Positions 19,340-29,301 of a DNA stretch of 64,000 bases are shown here, piece by piece. Origin of the DNA: Rhodopseudomonas palustris (GTDB taxonomy: Bacteria; Pseudomonadota; Alphaproteobacteria; Rhizobiales; Xanthobacteraceae); NCBI RefSeq assembly GCF_003591005.1, contig NZ_QYYD01000001.1:1-64000 (forward strand). Direction: 5' to 3'. Position 1 is the stretch's first letter. Each line of letters opens with the position of its first letter. The notes under the pieces were generated by a model. The model made no database searches. It was not told the DNA's origin and worked only from the letters and a program-made list of their open reading frames with translations. The position numbers were made by a program, and so were the translations under genes.

Positions 19340-19414
19340 GTCATTGCGAGCGAAGCTAAGCAATCCAGCTCAGTGCACGGAGCCGTTGGATTGCTTCGCT
19401 TCGCTCGCAATGAC
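19340..19414. repeat. Palindromic intergenic repeat, family B
   Basis: GTCATTGCGAGCGAAG at the left and CTTCGCTCGCAATGAC at the right form long arms, with inner arms AGCAATCCA/TGGATTGCT. Other copies lie at 56685-56802 and 61405-61485 and half a copy at 91-119. Confidence 0.85.
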
Positions 19415-19455
19415 GGGGGACAACTCGCGAACTTGAGCGTGCAACAGCCTCCGCT

Positions 19456-20325
19456 TCACGCCAGCCCCTTGCCCCGCGCCCATTCCGCAATCAGCTCGTT
19501 GACCCGGTCCGGCGCATCCTGCTGCACCCAATGCGACACGCCGGGCAGCGTGCGCAGGGTGAAGTCGGCGACGTGCTTCTCGTTGCCCTTCGTCAGCGCA
19601 ATGTCGAGCGCGAGGTCGTCCTCGCCCCAGATCATCAGCGTCGGCACCGTCAGCTGCGTAAGTGCACCGGCACTGCTTCCGAGCGCGCGGGCATTGGCTC
19701 GGTAGTAATTGATCATCGCGGTTGCCGCGCCGGGCTGGATGGCGTTGCGGCGATACAGCTCGATCTGTTCGTCCGGGATTTTGCTGCTGTGCTGGCGAAA
19801 CATCCGCGCCAGCGGCTTGCCGAGTTCGCGCGTCATCAGCCATTCCGGAAGCCACGGCAGCTGGAAGAACGCCACGTACCAGGACTTGCGCTTCTGCCTC
19901 CAGCCGTCGGCGAGCACCCGCGCGAACACGTCAGGATGCGGCGCGTTGAGGATGATCAGCGCGTCCAGCGCGACCTTGCCGCGCAGCGCCGTCTGCCACG
20001 CAATCACGCCGCCCCAATCGTGCCCGATCAGGATCTTGCGTCGGCCACCCAGCACAGCAAACAGCGCTGCAACATCATCGGTGAGATGATCGATGTGATA
20101 CACGGCTTTGCCGGTCGGACGGCTGGTGCCGCCATATCCACGCAAGTCCGGCGCCACCGCATGCCAGCCGAGTTCAGCGAGAAACGGCAATTGCCGCACC
20201 CACGACTGCCGGGCTTCCGGAAATCCGTGGAGCAGCAGCGCGGTGGTATCGCCCTCGCCGGCTTCGTCGATCGCGAAGCTGAGACCGTTGGCGGCCAGTG
20301 AGCTGGTGCGGATGGCGGCGGGCAT
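19456..20325 (-). CDS. Alpha/beta hydrolase, epoxide-hydrolase-like
   Basis: A 289-aa alpha/beta-hydrolase fold enzyme. The oxyanion motif HGFPEARQSW (about residue 33), the nucleophile-elbow GHDWGG with Asp as nucleophile (about 99) and the C-terminal catalytic His in GVSHWVQQD (about 265) match epoxide hydrolases and haloacetate dehalogenases rather than Ser esterases. No neighbouring pathway genes narrow the substrate. Confidence 0.85.
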   Translation of the reverse strand: MPAAIRTSSLAANGLSFAIDEAGEGDTTALLLHGFPEARQSWVRQLPFLAELGWHAVAPDLRGYGGTSRPTGKAVYHIDHLTDDVAALFAVLGGRRKILIGHDWGGVIAWQTALRGKVALDALIILNAPHPDVFARVLADGWRQKRKSWYVAFFQLPWLPEWLMTRELGKPLARMFRQHSSKIPDEQIELYRRNAIQPGAATAMINYYRANARALGSSAGALTQLTVPTLMIWGEDDLALDIALTKGNEKHVADFTLRTLPGVSHWVQQDAPDRVNELIAEWARGKGLA

Positions 20326-20328
20326 CGC

Positions 20329-20484
20329 TCAGCCCGACTTGTTCATCTTCTTGATCTTGGCGTCGGTGGTCTCGATCGAACTCGCCAATTCCAGGATCGC
20401 TTTCGACAACAGCTCGATCGCCTCCTTCTGGTCCTGCGACTTCGACGCCCGCAACGCGTAGTTCTTGGCGGATGACAGCGACAT
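20329..20484 (-). CDS. Small conserved-type hypothetical protein
   Basis: A 51-aa charged, probably helical protein (KEAIELLSKAILELASSIE) with a lysine-rich end. An AAAGGAG sits about 6 nt before the ATG at 20484; an adjacent ATG at 20487 is too close. It ends 3 bp before the hydrolase gene starts downstream, so the two could be an operon. I do not recognise a function. Confidence 0.55.
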   Translation of the reverse strand: MSLSSAKNYALRASKSQDQKEAIELLSKAILELASSIETTDAKIKKMNKSG

Positions 20485-20509
20485 CATGGCTCCTTTGCAA
20501 ATCGTCATT

Positions 20510-20604
20510 GTAGGATGGGTTGAGCGCAGCGAAACCCATCGCATCCCGGCACTTTATCTCATTGGTCCGCTGTGATGGGTTTCGCTGCGCTCAACCCATC
20601 CTAC
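20510..20604. repeat. Paired REP element, family C (REPIN-like)
   Basis: Two inverted copies of a 31-bp unit (GTAGGATGGGTTGAGCGCAG... and its complement ending CATCCTAC) are separated by about 33 bp. The unit lies beside the RAYT transposase gene and shares its flanking repeat type. Confidence 0.9.
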
Positions 20605-20661
20605 AAGGCTTGAACAGAAGCCCACGGCTCGTCAGATTTAGCTTCTGTTGCCGGCCCAACC

Positions 20662-20692
20662 GTAGGATGGGTTGAGCGTAGCGAAACCCATC
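20662..20692. repeat. Single REP, family C, downstream flank of the RAYT gene
   Basis: A 31-bp unit starting GTAGGATGGGTTGAGCGTAG and ending ACCCATC. It carries the variant GCGTAGCG, shared only with the other RAYT-flanking copy at 21244-21274 and lying in inverted orientation to it. Confidence 0.9.
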
Positions 20693-20698
20693 ATCGGC

Positions 20699-21232
20699 TC
20701 AAGGTTCTCCAAAACCCTGCGCCATCTCGCGAACATCTCCGCCCCAATCGGCCGGATAGACCCCGTCGCGGACCATGGCTGCAAAAGACGAATACGGCCA
20801 ATCGCGCGCGCGTCCGACATAGCCGTGCTTCACCGGATTGAAATGGATGTAGTCGGCATGCGCCGCGAAATCCTGCTCATCCCGCAGCGTATGCTCCCAA
20901 AATCGGCGCTGCCAGATGCCGCGCTCGGCCCGGCTTGCCCGGCTCGCGGAGATCGGCTCGACCGCAGGCTGAGCCCGCGAGAACGCCGCCTTGATCAAGC
21001 GCCAGCGCAGCGAGAAGTCCTTGTCGCCGTCGGGCAGCGTCCAGATCGTGTGAATGTGGTCGGGCAGCACGACAATTGCATCGATCGTAAAGGGATGCCG
21101 ATCGCGCGCATAGCGAAACGCCCCGCGCAGTTGGTCGATGTGGGCGGTCAACAACGCCGACCGGCGATCAGCGAGCGCGACCGTGAAGAAAAAGCTGCCA
21201 CCGGGCACGAAGTTGCGACGGTAGTTCGTCAT
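20699..21232 (-). CDS. REP-associated tyrosine transposase (RAYT, TnpA-REP)
   Basis: A 177-aa HUH-type single-strand transposase of the Y1/IS200-like class, domesticated with REP repeats. It begins MTNYRRNFVPGGSFFFTVAL, has the metal-binding HUH motif DHIHTIWTLPDGD (about residues 70-83) and the catalytic-tyrosine helix AAHADYIHFNPVKHGYV (about 137-153). The ATG at 21232 was chosen because upstream in-frame codons are the REP itself (WVERSETH). A REP lies within 12 bp on each side, in inverted orientation. Confidence 0.93.
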   Translation of the reverse strand: MTNYRRNFVPGGSFFFTVALADRRSALLTAHIDQLRGAFRYARDRHPFTIDAIVVLPDHIHTIWTLPDGDKDFSLRWRLIKAAFSRAQPAVEPISASRASRAERGIWQRRFWEHTLRDEQDFAAHADYIHFNPVKHGYVGRARDWPYSSFAAMVRDGVYPADWGGDVREMAQGFGEP

Positions 21233-21243
21233 GACGGCCGCAA

Positions 21244-21274
21244 GATGGGTTTCGCTACGCTCAACCCATCCTAC
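21244..21274. repeat. Single REP, family C, upstream flank of the RAYT gene
   Basis: Starts GATGGGTTTCGCTACGC and ends CATCCTAC; exact inverse of the copy at 20662-20692, including the T-variant in the centre. Confidence 0.9.
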
Positions 21275-21314
21275 GACAATGCTAAGTATGCTGGAAATGT
21301 GGAAATACGGAAAC

Positions 21315-21338
21315 GCCCCGCAGCTTGCACCGCGGGGC
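21315..21338 (-). terminator. Terminator-like hairpin after the DUF2171 gene
   Basis: Arms GCCCCGC/GCGGGGC enclose a 10-nt loop 22 bp after the stop; on the minus strand it is followed by GTTTCCG, a weak T tract. Confidence 0.55.
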
Positions 21339-21359
21339 TGCAATCCTCGGCGCCGACGC

Positions 21360-21602
21360 TTATTTCTCTTCCTCCATCGACACCGCCACACTGGCATTCG
21401 CCGACAGCCGCACCTTGTCGCCCTCGACTTCGGCCACCAGGCCGCCGTCGATGAAGTGGTGGTGGCCCTTGTGGCTACCCTCGCCGCTGTCCTTCTTGGT
21501 CAGCTTGATGCGATTGCCCTCGACCTTGTCGACGGTGCCGACATGCACGCCATCGGCGCCGATGACTTCCATATGCTCTTTGATTCCGCTTAAGCCGCTC
21601 AT
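21360..21602 (-). CDS. DUF2171 domain protein
   Basis: An 80-aa protein with the PRC-barrel-like DUF2171 pattern: an N-terminal GIKEHMEVIGADGVHVGTVD strand pair, then RIKLTKKDSGEG and a histidine cluster GSHKGHHHFID. Such small proteins are common in rhizobia and often stress-related, but no biochemical role is established. It lies between two REP groups as a single-gene unit. Confidence 0.8.
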   Translation of the reverse strand: MSGLSGIKEHMEVIGADGVHVGTVDKVEGNRIKLTKKDSGEGSHKGHHHFIDGGLVAEVEGDKVRLSANASVAVSMEEEK

Positions 21603-21672
21603 CTGGATGATCCTCTCGAAGGTTGCCCCCCGCTAACGCGCCGGGTTCCGAGAGGTTCAAACTCCCCAGGCC

Positions 21673-21777
21673 GTAGGATGGGTTGAGCGCAGCGAAACCC
21701 ATCGCGCCGAGCGAACATCCTGCCATTGACTGCATCGGCGCGCGGTGATGGGTTTCGCTGCGCTCAACCCATCCTAC
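21673..21777. repeat. Paired REP element, family C (REPIN-like)
   Basis: Two inverted 31-bp units with the GCGCAGCG centre, separated by about 43 bp. Together with 20510-20604 and the two single copies this makes six REP units in 1.3 kb around the RAYT gene. Confidence 0.9.
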
Positions 21778-21788
21778 GAGGGCCATAC

Positions 21789-21818
21789 AAAAACCCCGCA
21801 GCTCGCGCCGCGGGGTTT
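21789..21818 (-). terminator. Rho-independent terminator of hppA
   Basis: On the minus strand arms AAACCCCGC/GCGGGGTTT are followed by T residues, 25 bp after the hppA stop. Confidence 0.8.
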
Positions 21819-21843
21819 CGTCAGATCCAACCCTTCCTGCCGC

Positions 21844-23964
<2,121 letters not shown>

Positions 23965-24191
23965 TCCTGATGCCTCAGTCCCGAGTTTCACCCCCGTGCC
24001 TGCGACGCGGGAGCGACGCGGGCGCGCAACAAGATGGCGTGCCCTCTTCCCGGGGCAGCCTCAAATCGGTGCGAACCTTGCCGCAATCACGGTTGCTCTG
24101 CAATCGCTGCGAACGGATGACAGCCGGCTTTTCCGGCCGCTCCGGACTAATTCCAGATCCCTCGAGGCTGACTATTACCTGTCGCTAAGCG

Positions 24192-25160
24192 TCAGAAATG
24201 ACTGAACGACAGCGCTGTCAGCGAAACCTCACAACGGTTCGCATCCACCCATCGCGGCGCAACATGACCTTCTGCTGCAGTGCCGATCACCGCGCAGTCG
24301 ACGCCGGCGCGTTGCGCCGCAGCGAGAAACTGATCGACACGGTTTGCTGCAACGCCGCAAAGTAACTCGTAGTCGTCGCCGCCACTGAGAACGCGTTGCA
24401 GTGCAGCAGCGCCGCTGTTGATCATGCTACGCGCCGCCGGTGACAGTGGCACGGCGGTGGCATCCAGCGTCGCGGTGACGCCGGAGGCGCGGCACATCTT
24501 GGCGAGATCGCCAGCGAGGCCGTCGGAGATGTCCATCGCGGCGCGGGCATGCTGGCGCACCACCTCGGCCAGCGCCGAGCGCGGCTGCGGCTCGCGGTAG
24601 CGGCCGACGAGGAAAGCGCGATCGGCCTCGCTGGCCGCGCTCGCCCGGCCCTGCAACAGATCGAGCCCGAGCGCGGCGTCGCCGATCGTGCCGCTGACGA
24701 CGATAGCGTCGCCCGGCTGCAGCGCATCGCGCCGGACCATCGCGCCTTGCGGCACGCGGCCGAACGCGGTGACCGAGATCATCATCGGCCCCGGCGTCGA
24801 CACCGTGTCGCCGCCGAGCAGCGGGCAACCGTAAGCCACGGCGTCGGCGCCGAGCGCCTCGGCAAACGGCGCGAGGAACGACTCGTCGGCACTCCGCAGC
24901 GCCAGTGTCAGCAAGAAGCCAGCCGGCACCGCGCCCTTGGCGGCGAGATCGGACAGATTGACCCGCAGCGCCTTGCGAGCAATCGCTGCCGGCGGATCGC
25001 CGGGAAGATAATGGACGCCCTCGACGATCGCGTCGGTGGTCAACACCAGGTCGCTCACCGACGCAGCCAGCACCGCGGCATCGTCCACCAGCCCGCGCGC
25101 CCCCGGATCGGTCGCCAGCGGCTTAAAGTAACGGGCGATCAGATCGTCTTCACCGGACAT
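24192..25160 (-). CDS. thiL: Thiamine-monophosphate kinase
   Basis: Phosphorylates TMP to the cofactor TPP. The 322-aa protein begins with GEDDLIARYFKPLA, then DDAAVL, a Mg-ATP aspartate motif. AMDISDGLAGDL near residue 205 is the typical PurM-superfamily ThiL loop. The second ATG at 25160 is preferred. In many alphaproteobacteria thiL directly follows nusB; here a LysR/metallo-hydrolase pair separates them. Confidence 0.94.
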   Translation of the reverse strand: MSGEDDLIARYFKPLATDPGARGLVDDAAVLAASVSDLVLTTDAIVEGVHYLPGDPPAAIARKALRVNLSDLAAKGAVPAGFLLTLALRSADESFLAPFAEALGADAVAYGCPLLGGDTVSTPGPMMISVTAFGRVPQGAMVRRDALQPGDAIVVSGTIGDAALGLDLLQGRASAASEADRAFLVGRYREPQPRSALAEVVRQHARAAMDISDGLAGDLAKMCRASGVTATLDATAVPLSPAARSMINSGAAALQRVLSGGDDYELLCGVAANRVDQFLAAAQRAGVDCAVIGTAAEGHVAPRWVDANRCEVSLTALSFSHF

Positions 25161-25261
25161 GTTGACCACGAGCTTGCGACCGGCTTCTGCGCCGATCTGG
25201 ATATGTTTGGTTCGTCCGAAGGAGCAGTATCACAGCGGACGCGAGCTGGCGTCGGGCCGCC

Positions 25262-26200
25262 TTACGCCGGCGCCTCCTCCAGACGCACCGCGCGCAGCAC
25301 CAGTCGCCGCAGCCAGGCGTGATCGGGCTCGGCATGGACCCGCTCGTGCCAGACCATGCGATAGCCGAAATTCGGCAGTTGCAGCGGCGGCTCGACGACG
25401 CAGAGCCGACTGTCGTCGGAAAAGTTCTCGGCTGCGCGGCGCGGAATCGTCAGCACCAGATCCGAACTCGCCGCCAGCAATGCGGCCGTTGCAAAGTACG
25501 GGATCCGCATCGCGACGTGTCGCGAGCGGCCGAGCACAGCCAGCGCATTGTCGACCGTGCCGGGTCCGCCGCCGACAATCGAGACCAGGATATGCGAGGC
25601 CGCGACGTAGTCGTCCAGACTGATGCGGCCCTGCTCGGCGTCAGCGATCGCCGGGTGCCCGGCCCGCAGCAGGCAGGCAAAGGTCTCGCGAAACAGATCC
25701 CGCGCGTGCAGATGCGGCGGCACCGGGTTGTCGCTGTACAGCGCCAGATCGACATCGGTCTCGCCGAGAGTCTTGAACGTCTGGCCGTCGACCGGGACGA
25801 TCTCGACGCTGGCCCTCGGCGCCTCCACGCCCAACAGGCCGGCCAACCGCGGCAGGATCACTGTCGCGCCGTAGTCGGTCGTGGCGATCCGAAACACGCG
25901 CTCGCTGCGCAGCGGATCGAACGCAGGCCTTTCAGCCAGCACGTCGGCGATGCCGGCCAGCGCCTTCTGCACCGGCTCGAGCAGCTGGCTGCCGCGAACG
26001 GTCGGTCGCATGACGGTGCCGGCTTTGACCAGCAGCGCGTCCCCGAACACCTCGCGCAGCTTAGCCAAAGCGCGGCTGACGGCCGGCTGGCTCATCCCGG
26101 TCTGCTGCGCGGTCTTGGTCACGCTGCGCGTCTCCAGCAACGTCCTCAGCACCACCAGCAAATTGAGGTCGATGCGGTGCAGGTTTTCGTCTGCCGCCAA
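25262..26200 (-). CDS. LysR-family transcriptional regulator
   Basis: A 312-aa regulator with an N-terminal winged helix (LNLLVVLRTLLETRSVTKTA, then GMSQPAVSRALAKLRE, residues about 12-55) and a periplasmic-binding-like effector domain. It is divergent from the metallo-hydrolase at 26346, a classic arrangement for a LysR regulator and its target. The effector cannot be guessed. Confidence 0.9.
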   Translation of the reverse strand: MAADENLHRIDLNLLVVLRTLLETRSVTKTAQQTGMSQPAVSRALAKLREVFGDALLVKAGTVMRPTVRGSQLLEPVQKALAGIADVLAERPAFDPLRSERVFRIATTDYGATVILPRLAGLLGVEAPRASVEIVPVDGQTFKTLGETDVDLALYSDNPVPPHLHARDLFRETFACLLRAGHPAIADAEQGRISLDDYVAASHILVSIVGGGPGTVDNALAVLGRSRHVAMRIPYFATAALLAASSDLVLTIPRRAAENFSDDSRLCVVEPPLQLPNFGYRMVWHERVHAEPDHAWLRRLVLRAVRLEEAPA

Positions 26201-26345
26201 ATTCTGCTCCTGCGGCTCACGTTATCCGCTACATGAAAAACGAGTATTCGCTACCCCGGCTTTCTGCAATACGCACGCGCGCCTAGATCGAGCGGGGTCC
26301 GACGCGATCGGCGTCGGGCGTGATGCCCAGCAGGAAAGGACCGCA

Positions 26346-27317
26346 ATGGTCAGTTTCGTGATCAGCCGACGACGCCTGATGCTTGCGGCGGCGGTCGCTC
26401 CGACCGCCAATATCAGCGGCGCCACCTGCGCCAAGGCGCCGCCCGTGGTCCGCAACAGCGGCGCCTATCGCTTCCACGTCGGCGACATCCAGGCCACTGT
26501 GCTGAGCGACGGCCTCATCAGCGGCCCGCCCAGCGTCTATGCCAGCGACGCGCCCGAGGCCGAGCTGCACGAGGTGCTGCGGCGCGCGTTTCTGCCGACC
26601 GACGCGTTGACGCTCAACCTCAACACGCTGCTGATCGAAACCGGCGGCCGCCGCATCCTGCTGGAGGCCGGCGCCGGGCAGACCATGGGGCCGAACGGCG
26701 GCCGGCTGTTCGCCAATCTGCAGACGATCGGACTACGCCCCGAAGATATCGACGCCGTGGTGATTTCGCACACACATCCCGATCACATTGGCAATCTCCG
26801 CAACGCCGACGGCGGCAAGGCGTTTCCGCGTGCGACCGTCTACATGCCGGAAGCCGACTGGGCCTTCTTCATCCGCGGCGAGCCGGATCTGTCGTATCTG
26901 CCGGTCAGCGCCGATTTTCGGCAACGCTTCGCCGCGGCGATCAAGCGCAGCGTCGAACCGGTTGCTGCCGATGTGGAGCTGTACCGGGCCGGAGCTGAGA
27001 TCGTGCCGGGACTCGCGACCCTGCCGGCCCTCGGTCATACGCCCGGCATGGCGGCGTTCCTGGTGCATTCCGGCTCAGACCAGCTGCTGCTCACCGCCGA
27101 TCTTGCTTATCACCCGGTCGTCAACGTCGATCGACCGTGGCGCCCGGGCCCCGATCGCGACAAGGACACCGCGCTGCAGTCGCGCCGGCGGATCTTCGAC
27201 CGCGCCGTGGCCGACAAGCTTCTTGTGCTGGGGTTTCACTATCCGTTTCCCGGCCTCGGGCGGATGCTCAAAACCGAAGCCGGCTACGCCTGGGTGCCGG
27301 CGAACCGGCAGTTTTGA
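26346..27317 (+). CDS. Tat-exported MBL-fold metallo-hydrolase
   Basis: A 323-aa metallo-beta-lactamase-fold hydrolase. A twin-arginine signal SRRRLMLAAAVAP spans residues 8-20. The metal site SHTHPDHIGN places His142, His144, Asp146 and His147, with later ligands in LGHTPG and LTADL. These resemble periplasmic quorum-quenching or Methyl-parathion-hydrolase-like enzymes, but the substrate is uncertain. Probably controlled by the divergent LysR gene. Confidence 0.87.
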   Translation: MVSFVISRRRLMLAAAVAPTANISGATCAKAPPVVRNSGAYRFHVGDIQATVLSDGLISGPPSVYASDAPEAELHEVLRRAFLPTDALTLNLNTLLIETGGRRILLEAGAGQTMGPNGGRLFANLQTIGLRPEDIDAVVISHTHPDHIGNLRNADGGKAFPRATVYMPEADWAFFIRGEPDLSYLPVSADFRQRFAAAIKRSVEPVAADVELYRAGAEIVPGLATLPALGHTPGMAAFLVHSGSDQLLLTADLAYHPVVNVDRPWRPGPDRDKDTALQSRRRIFDRAVADKLLVLGFHYPFPGLGRMLKTEAGYAWVPANRQF

Positions 27318-27359
27318 TGCGCTGGCCTCCGTATGTTGAGGCAACCCATCCGCGAGGCA

Positions 27360-27515
27360 CAGCGGGCTCCCTCGCCCCGCTCTTGCGGGGAGAGGGTTGG
27401 GATGAGGGGCGACGCGGGCACTGAGTCTCGGCCGCGCGGAGAAGCCCCCTCACCCGACCCCGGCTTCGCTTCGCTCCGCCGGGTCGACCTCTCCCCGCGC
27501 GCGGGGAGAGGTTAG
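27360..27515. repeat. Palindromic intergenic repeat, family E
   Basis: Left part GCTCTTGCGGGGAGAGGG...GATGAGGGGC and right part CCCCTCACCCG...CTCTCCCCGC with a local hairpin around CGCGCGCGGGGAGAGG form an imperfect 155-bp palindrome. A shorter relative lies at 32690-32730. Confidence 0.75.
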
Positions 27516-27533
27516 GTCGGAGCGTGGCGCTGA

Positions 27534-28055
27534 TTACTTCGTAAACTCGTCGCCGCGAAACTGCCGGGCGATCTGGTCGAGCACGGCGTTGACCATGCCG
27601 GTCTCGTCCTTCTCGACGAAAGCATGGGCGACGTCGACATATTCGGAGACGACGACGCGCGCCGGGATGTCCTTGCGGTGCTCGAGCTCGTAGGCGCCGG
27701 CGCGCATGATCGCGCGCAGGATCGCGGTGATCCGCGCCAGCGGCCAGCCTTTGGCCAAGGCTTCGTCGATCAAAGGATCGAGCGTCTTCTGGTCGCGCAC
27801 CACGCCGGACACGACGTCGCGAAAGAACGCCGCCTCGGCCGGCAGATACTGCTCGCCTTCGACCTCGTTGCCGATCCAGTGGCTTTCGAATTCGGCGAAG
27901 GTGTCGTTGATGCCGGCGCCGCCGACGTCCATCTGGTACAGCGCCTGCACGGCCGCGAGCCGCGCCGCGCCGCGGCGATTGGCCTTGCGCTCTCCGGGCT
28001 TCTTGTCGCCCGGTTTGGGCTGCGACTTGAACGGTTTGCGGGGTTGCTCGGCCAT
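27534..28055 (-). CDS. nusB: Transcription antitermination factor NusB
   Basis: With NusE/S10 it binds boxA of rRNA leaders and prevents premature termination. The 173-aa protein has an N-terminal RRGAARLAAVQALYQMDVGG helix (quoted from residue 27) and the C-terminal motif EYVDVAHAFVEKDETGMVNA. The lysine-rich N terminus is longer than in E. coli. It starts 2 bp after the ribH stop, so it is coupled to the rib operon. Confidence 0.95.
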   Translation of the reverse strand: MAEQPRKPFKSQPKPGDKKPGERKANRRGAARLAAVQALYQMDVGGAGINDTFAEFESHWIGNEVEGEQYLPAEAAFFRDVVSGVVRDQKTLDPLIDEALAKGWPLARITAILRAIMRAGAYELEHRKDIPARVVVSEYVDVAHAFVEKDETGMVNAVLDQIARQFRGDEFTK

Positions 28056-28057
28056 GA

Positions 28058-28549
28058 TCAGGCCTTCGCCAGCCGGCGCTTGATGCGCAGCATCGCCAGA
28101 GCGGCGCGCGCGGCGTCGCCGCCCTTGTTGAGGTCGCCGGGCTTGGCCCGCGCCCAGGCTTGCTCGTCGTTATTGACGGTGATGATGCCGTTGCCGAGCG
28201 GGAATTTGCGCGCGACGCTGAGGTCCATCAGCGCCCGGGCCGATTCCATCGAGACGATCTCGAAATGGATGGTCTCACCGCGCACCACGCAGCCGAGCGC
28301 AATCGCCGCGTCGTAAGGCTTGCCGGCGGCCTCCGCCGCCTCGATCGCGATCGCGACCGCTGCGGGAATCTCCAGCGCGCCCGGCACGGTCAGCACATCG
28401 TGGGTCGCGCCGGCGGCCTTCAGCTCGGCGACCGCGCCCTCGAGCAGGGCGTCCTGGATGTCGTCATAGAACCGCGCCTCGACGATCAGGACGCGCGCGC
28501 CCGCAATGTCGGTCTGGTCTTTCAAGGGAGCGCGCCGCGCGTCTGCCAT
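28058..28549 (-). CDS. ribH: 6,7-dimethyl-8-ribityllumazine synthase
   Basis: Penultimate riboflavin step: condenses ArP with dihydroxybutanone phosphate. The 163-aa protein has [25 protein letters not shown] and the phosphate-binding [10 protein letters not shown]. Typical icosahedral-type lumazine synthase length. A family-A repeat separates it from ribE. Confidence 0.96.
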   Translation of the reverse strand: MADARRAPLKDQTDIAGARVLIVEARFYDDIQDALLEGAVAELKAAGATHDVLTVPGALEIPAAVAIAIEAAEAAGKPYDAAIALGCVVRGETIHFEIVSMESARALMDLSVARKFPLGNGIITVNNDEQAWARAKPGDLNKGGDAARAALAMLRIKRRLAKA

Positions 28550-28567
28550 TCTTCAATCCTGATCTGT

Positions 28568-28664
28568 CGTCATGGCCGGGCTTGACCCGGCCATCCATCG
28601 TCTTCGGGAACGATGGACGCTCTTGTTAAGAGGATGGATGCGCGGGTCAAGCCCGCGCAAGACG
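28568..28664. repeat. Palindromic intergenic repeat, family A (divergent)
   Basis: Starts CGTCATGGCCGGG and ends CCCGCGCAAGACG; inner arms ATCCATCGTC/... are weaker than in other copies. It interrupts the otherwise tight ribE-ribH spacing. Confidence 0.8.
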
Positions 28665-28683
28665 CCCTCTTCCGTGTCGGCCG

Positions 28684-29292
28684 TTATTTCGTCTCGCTCA
28701 GCCGCGCGGCATAGCGGGCCATCAGGTCGACTTCGAGATTGACCGGGCTGCCGACCTGCCAGCCGCCCAGAATGGTGGCGGACAGTGTGTGCGGGATGAT
28801 CAGCACCGAGAACCGGTTGTCCTCCACAGTGTTGACCGTCAGCGAGGCGCCGTCGAGCGTCACCGAGCCTTTTGGCGCGATGAAGCGCGCCAATTCGCGC
28901 GAGGTTTCGAGCGTGAAACGCGCCATGTCGGGCAGCTCCTCGCGCGCCACGATGGTGGCGACGCCGTCGACATGGCCGGTGACGATATGGCCACCGAGTT
29001 CGTCGCCGATCTTCAGCGCACGCTCGAGGTTGAGCCGGGTGCCCGCGGTCCAGCCATTCGCCGTGGTCTTCGCCAGCGTCTCGGCGCCGGCGTCGACCTC
29101 ATACCATGTTCTGCCGCTGTCGACGCCAGAGCCGACCACGGTCATACAGATGCCGTTGCTGGCGATCGAGGCCCCATCGATGATGGTCGACTGATCGTAG
29201 GCGCAGCGAATGCGCAGCCGGTGCAGCTGCCCCTGCGCAACCGGCTTGACGGTTTCGATCTCGCCGATGTCGGTGACGATGCCGGTGAACAT
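28684..29292 (-). CDS. ribE: Riboflavin synthase alpha chain
   Basis: Dismutates two lumazines to riboflavin. The 202-aa protein starts MFTGIVTDIGEIE, the typical N terminus, and has two tandem lumazine-binding domains (about 1-95 and 96-190), each with a SLTV/GICMTV-type motif and a GHVDG. It starts 9 bp after ribD. No FMN riboswitch is visible in the operon. Confidence 0.96.
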   Translation of the reverse strand: MFTGIVTDIGEIETVKPVAQGQLHRLRIRCAYDQSTIIDGASIASNGICMTVVGSGVDSGRTWYEVDAGAETLAKTTANGWTAGTRLNLERALKIGDELGGHIVTGHVDGVATIVAREELPDMARFTLETSRELARFIAPKGSVTLDGASLTVNTVEDNRFSVLIIPHTLSATILGGWQVGSPVNLEVDLMARYAARLSETK

Positions 29293-29301
29293 GAAGGCCT
29301 C

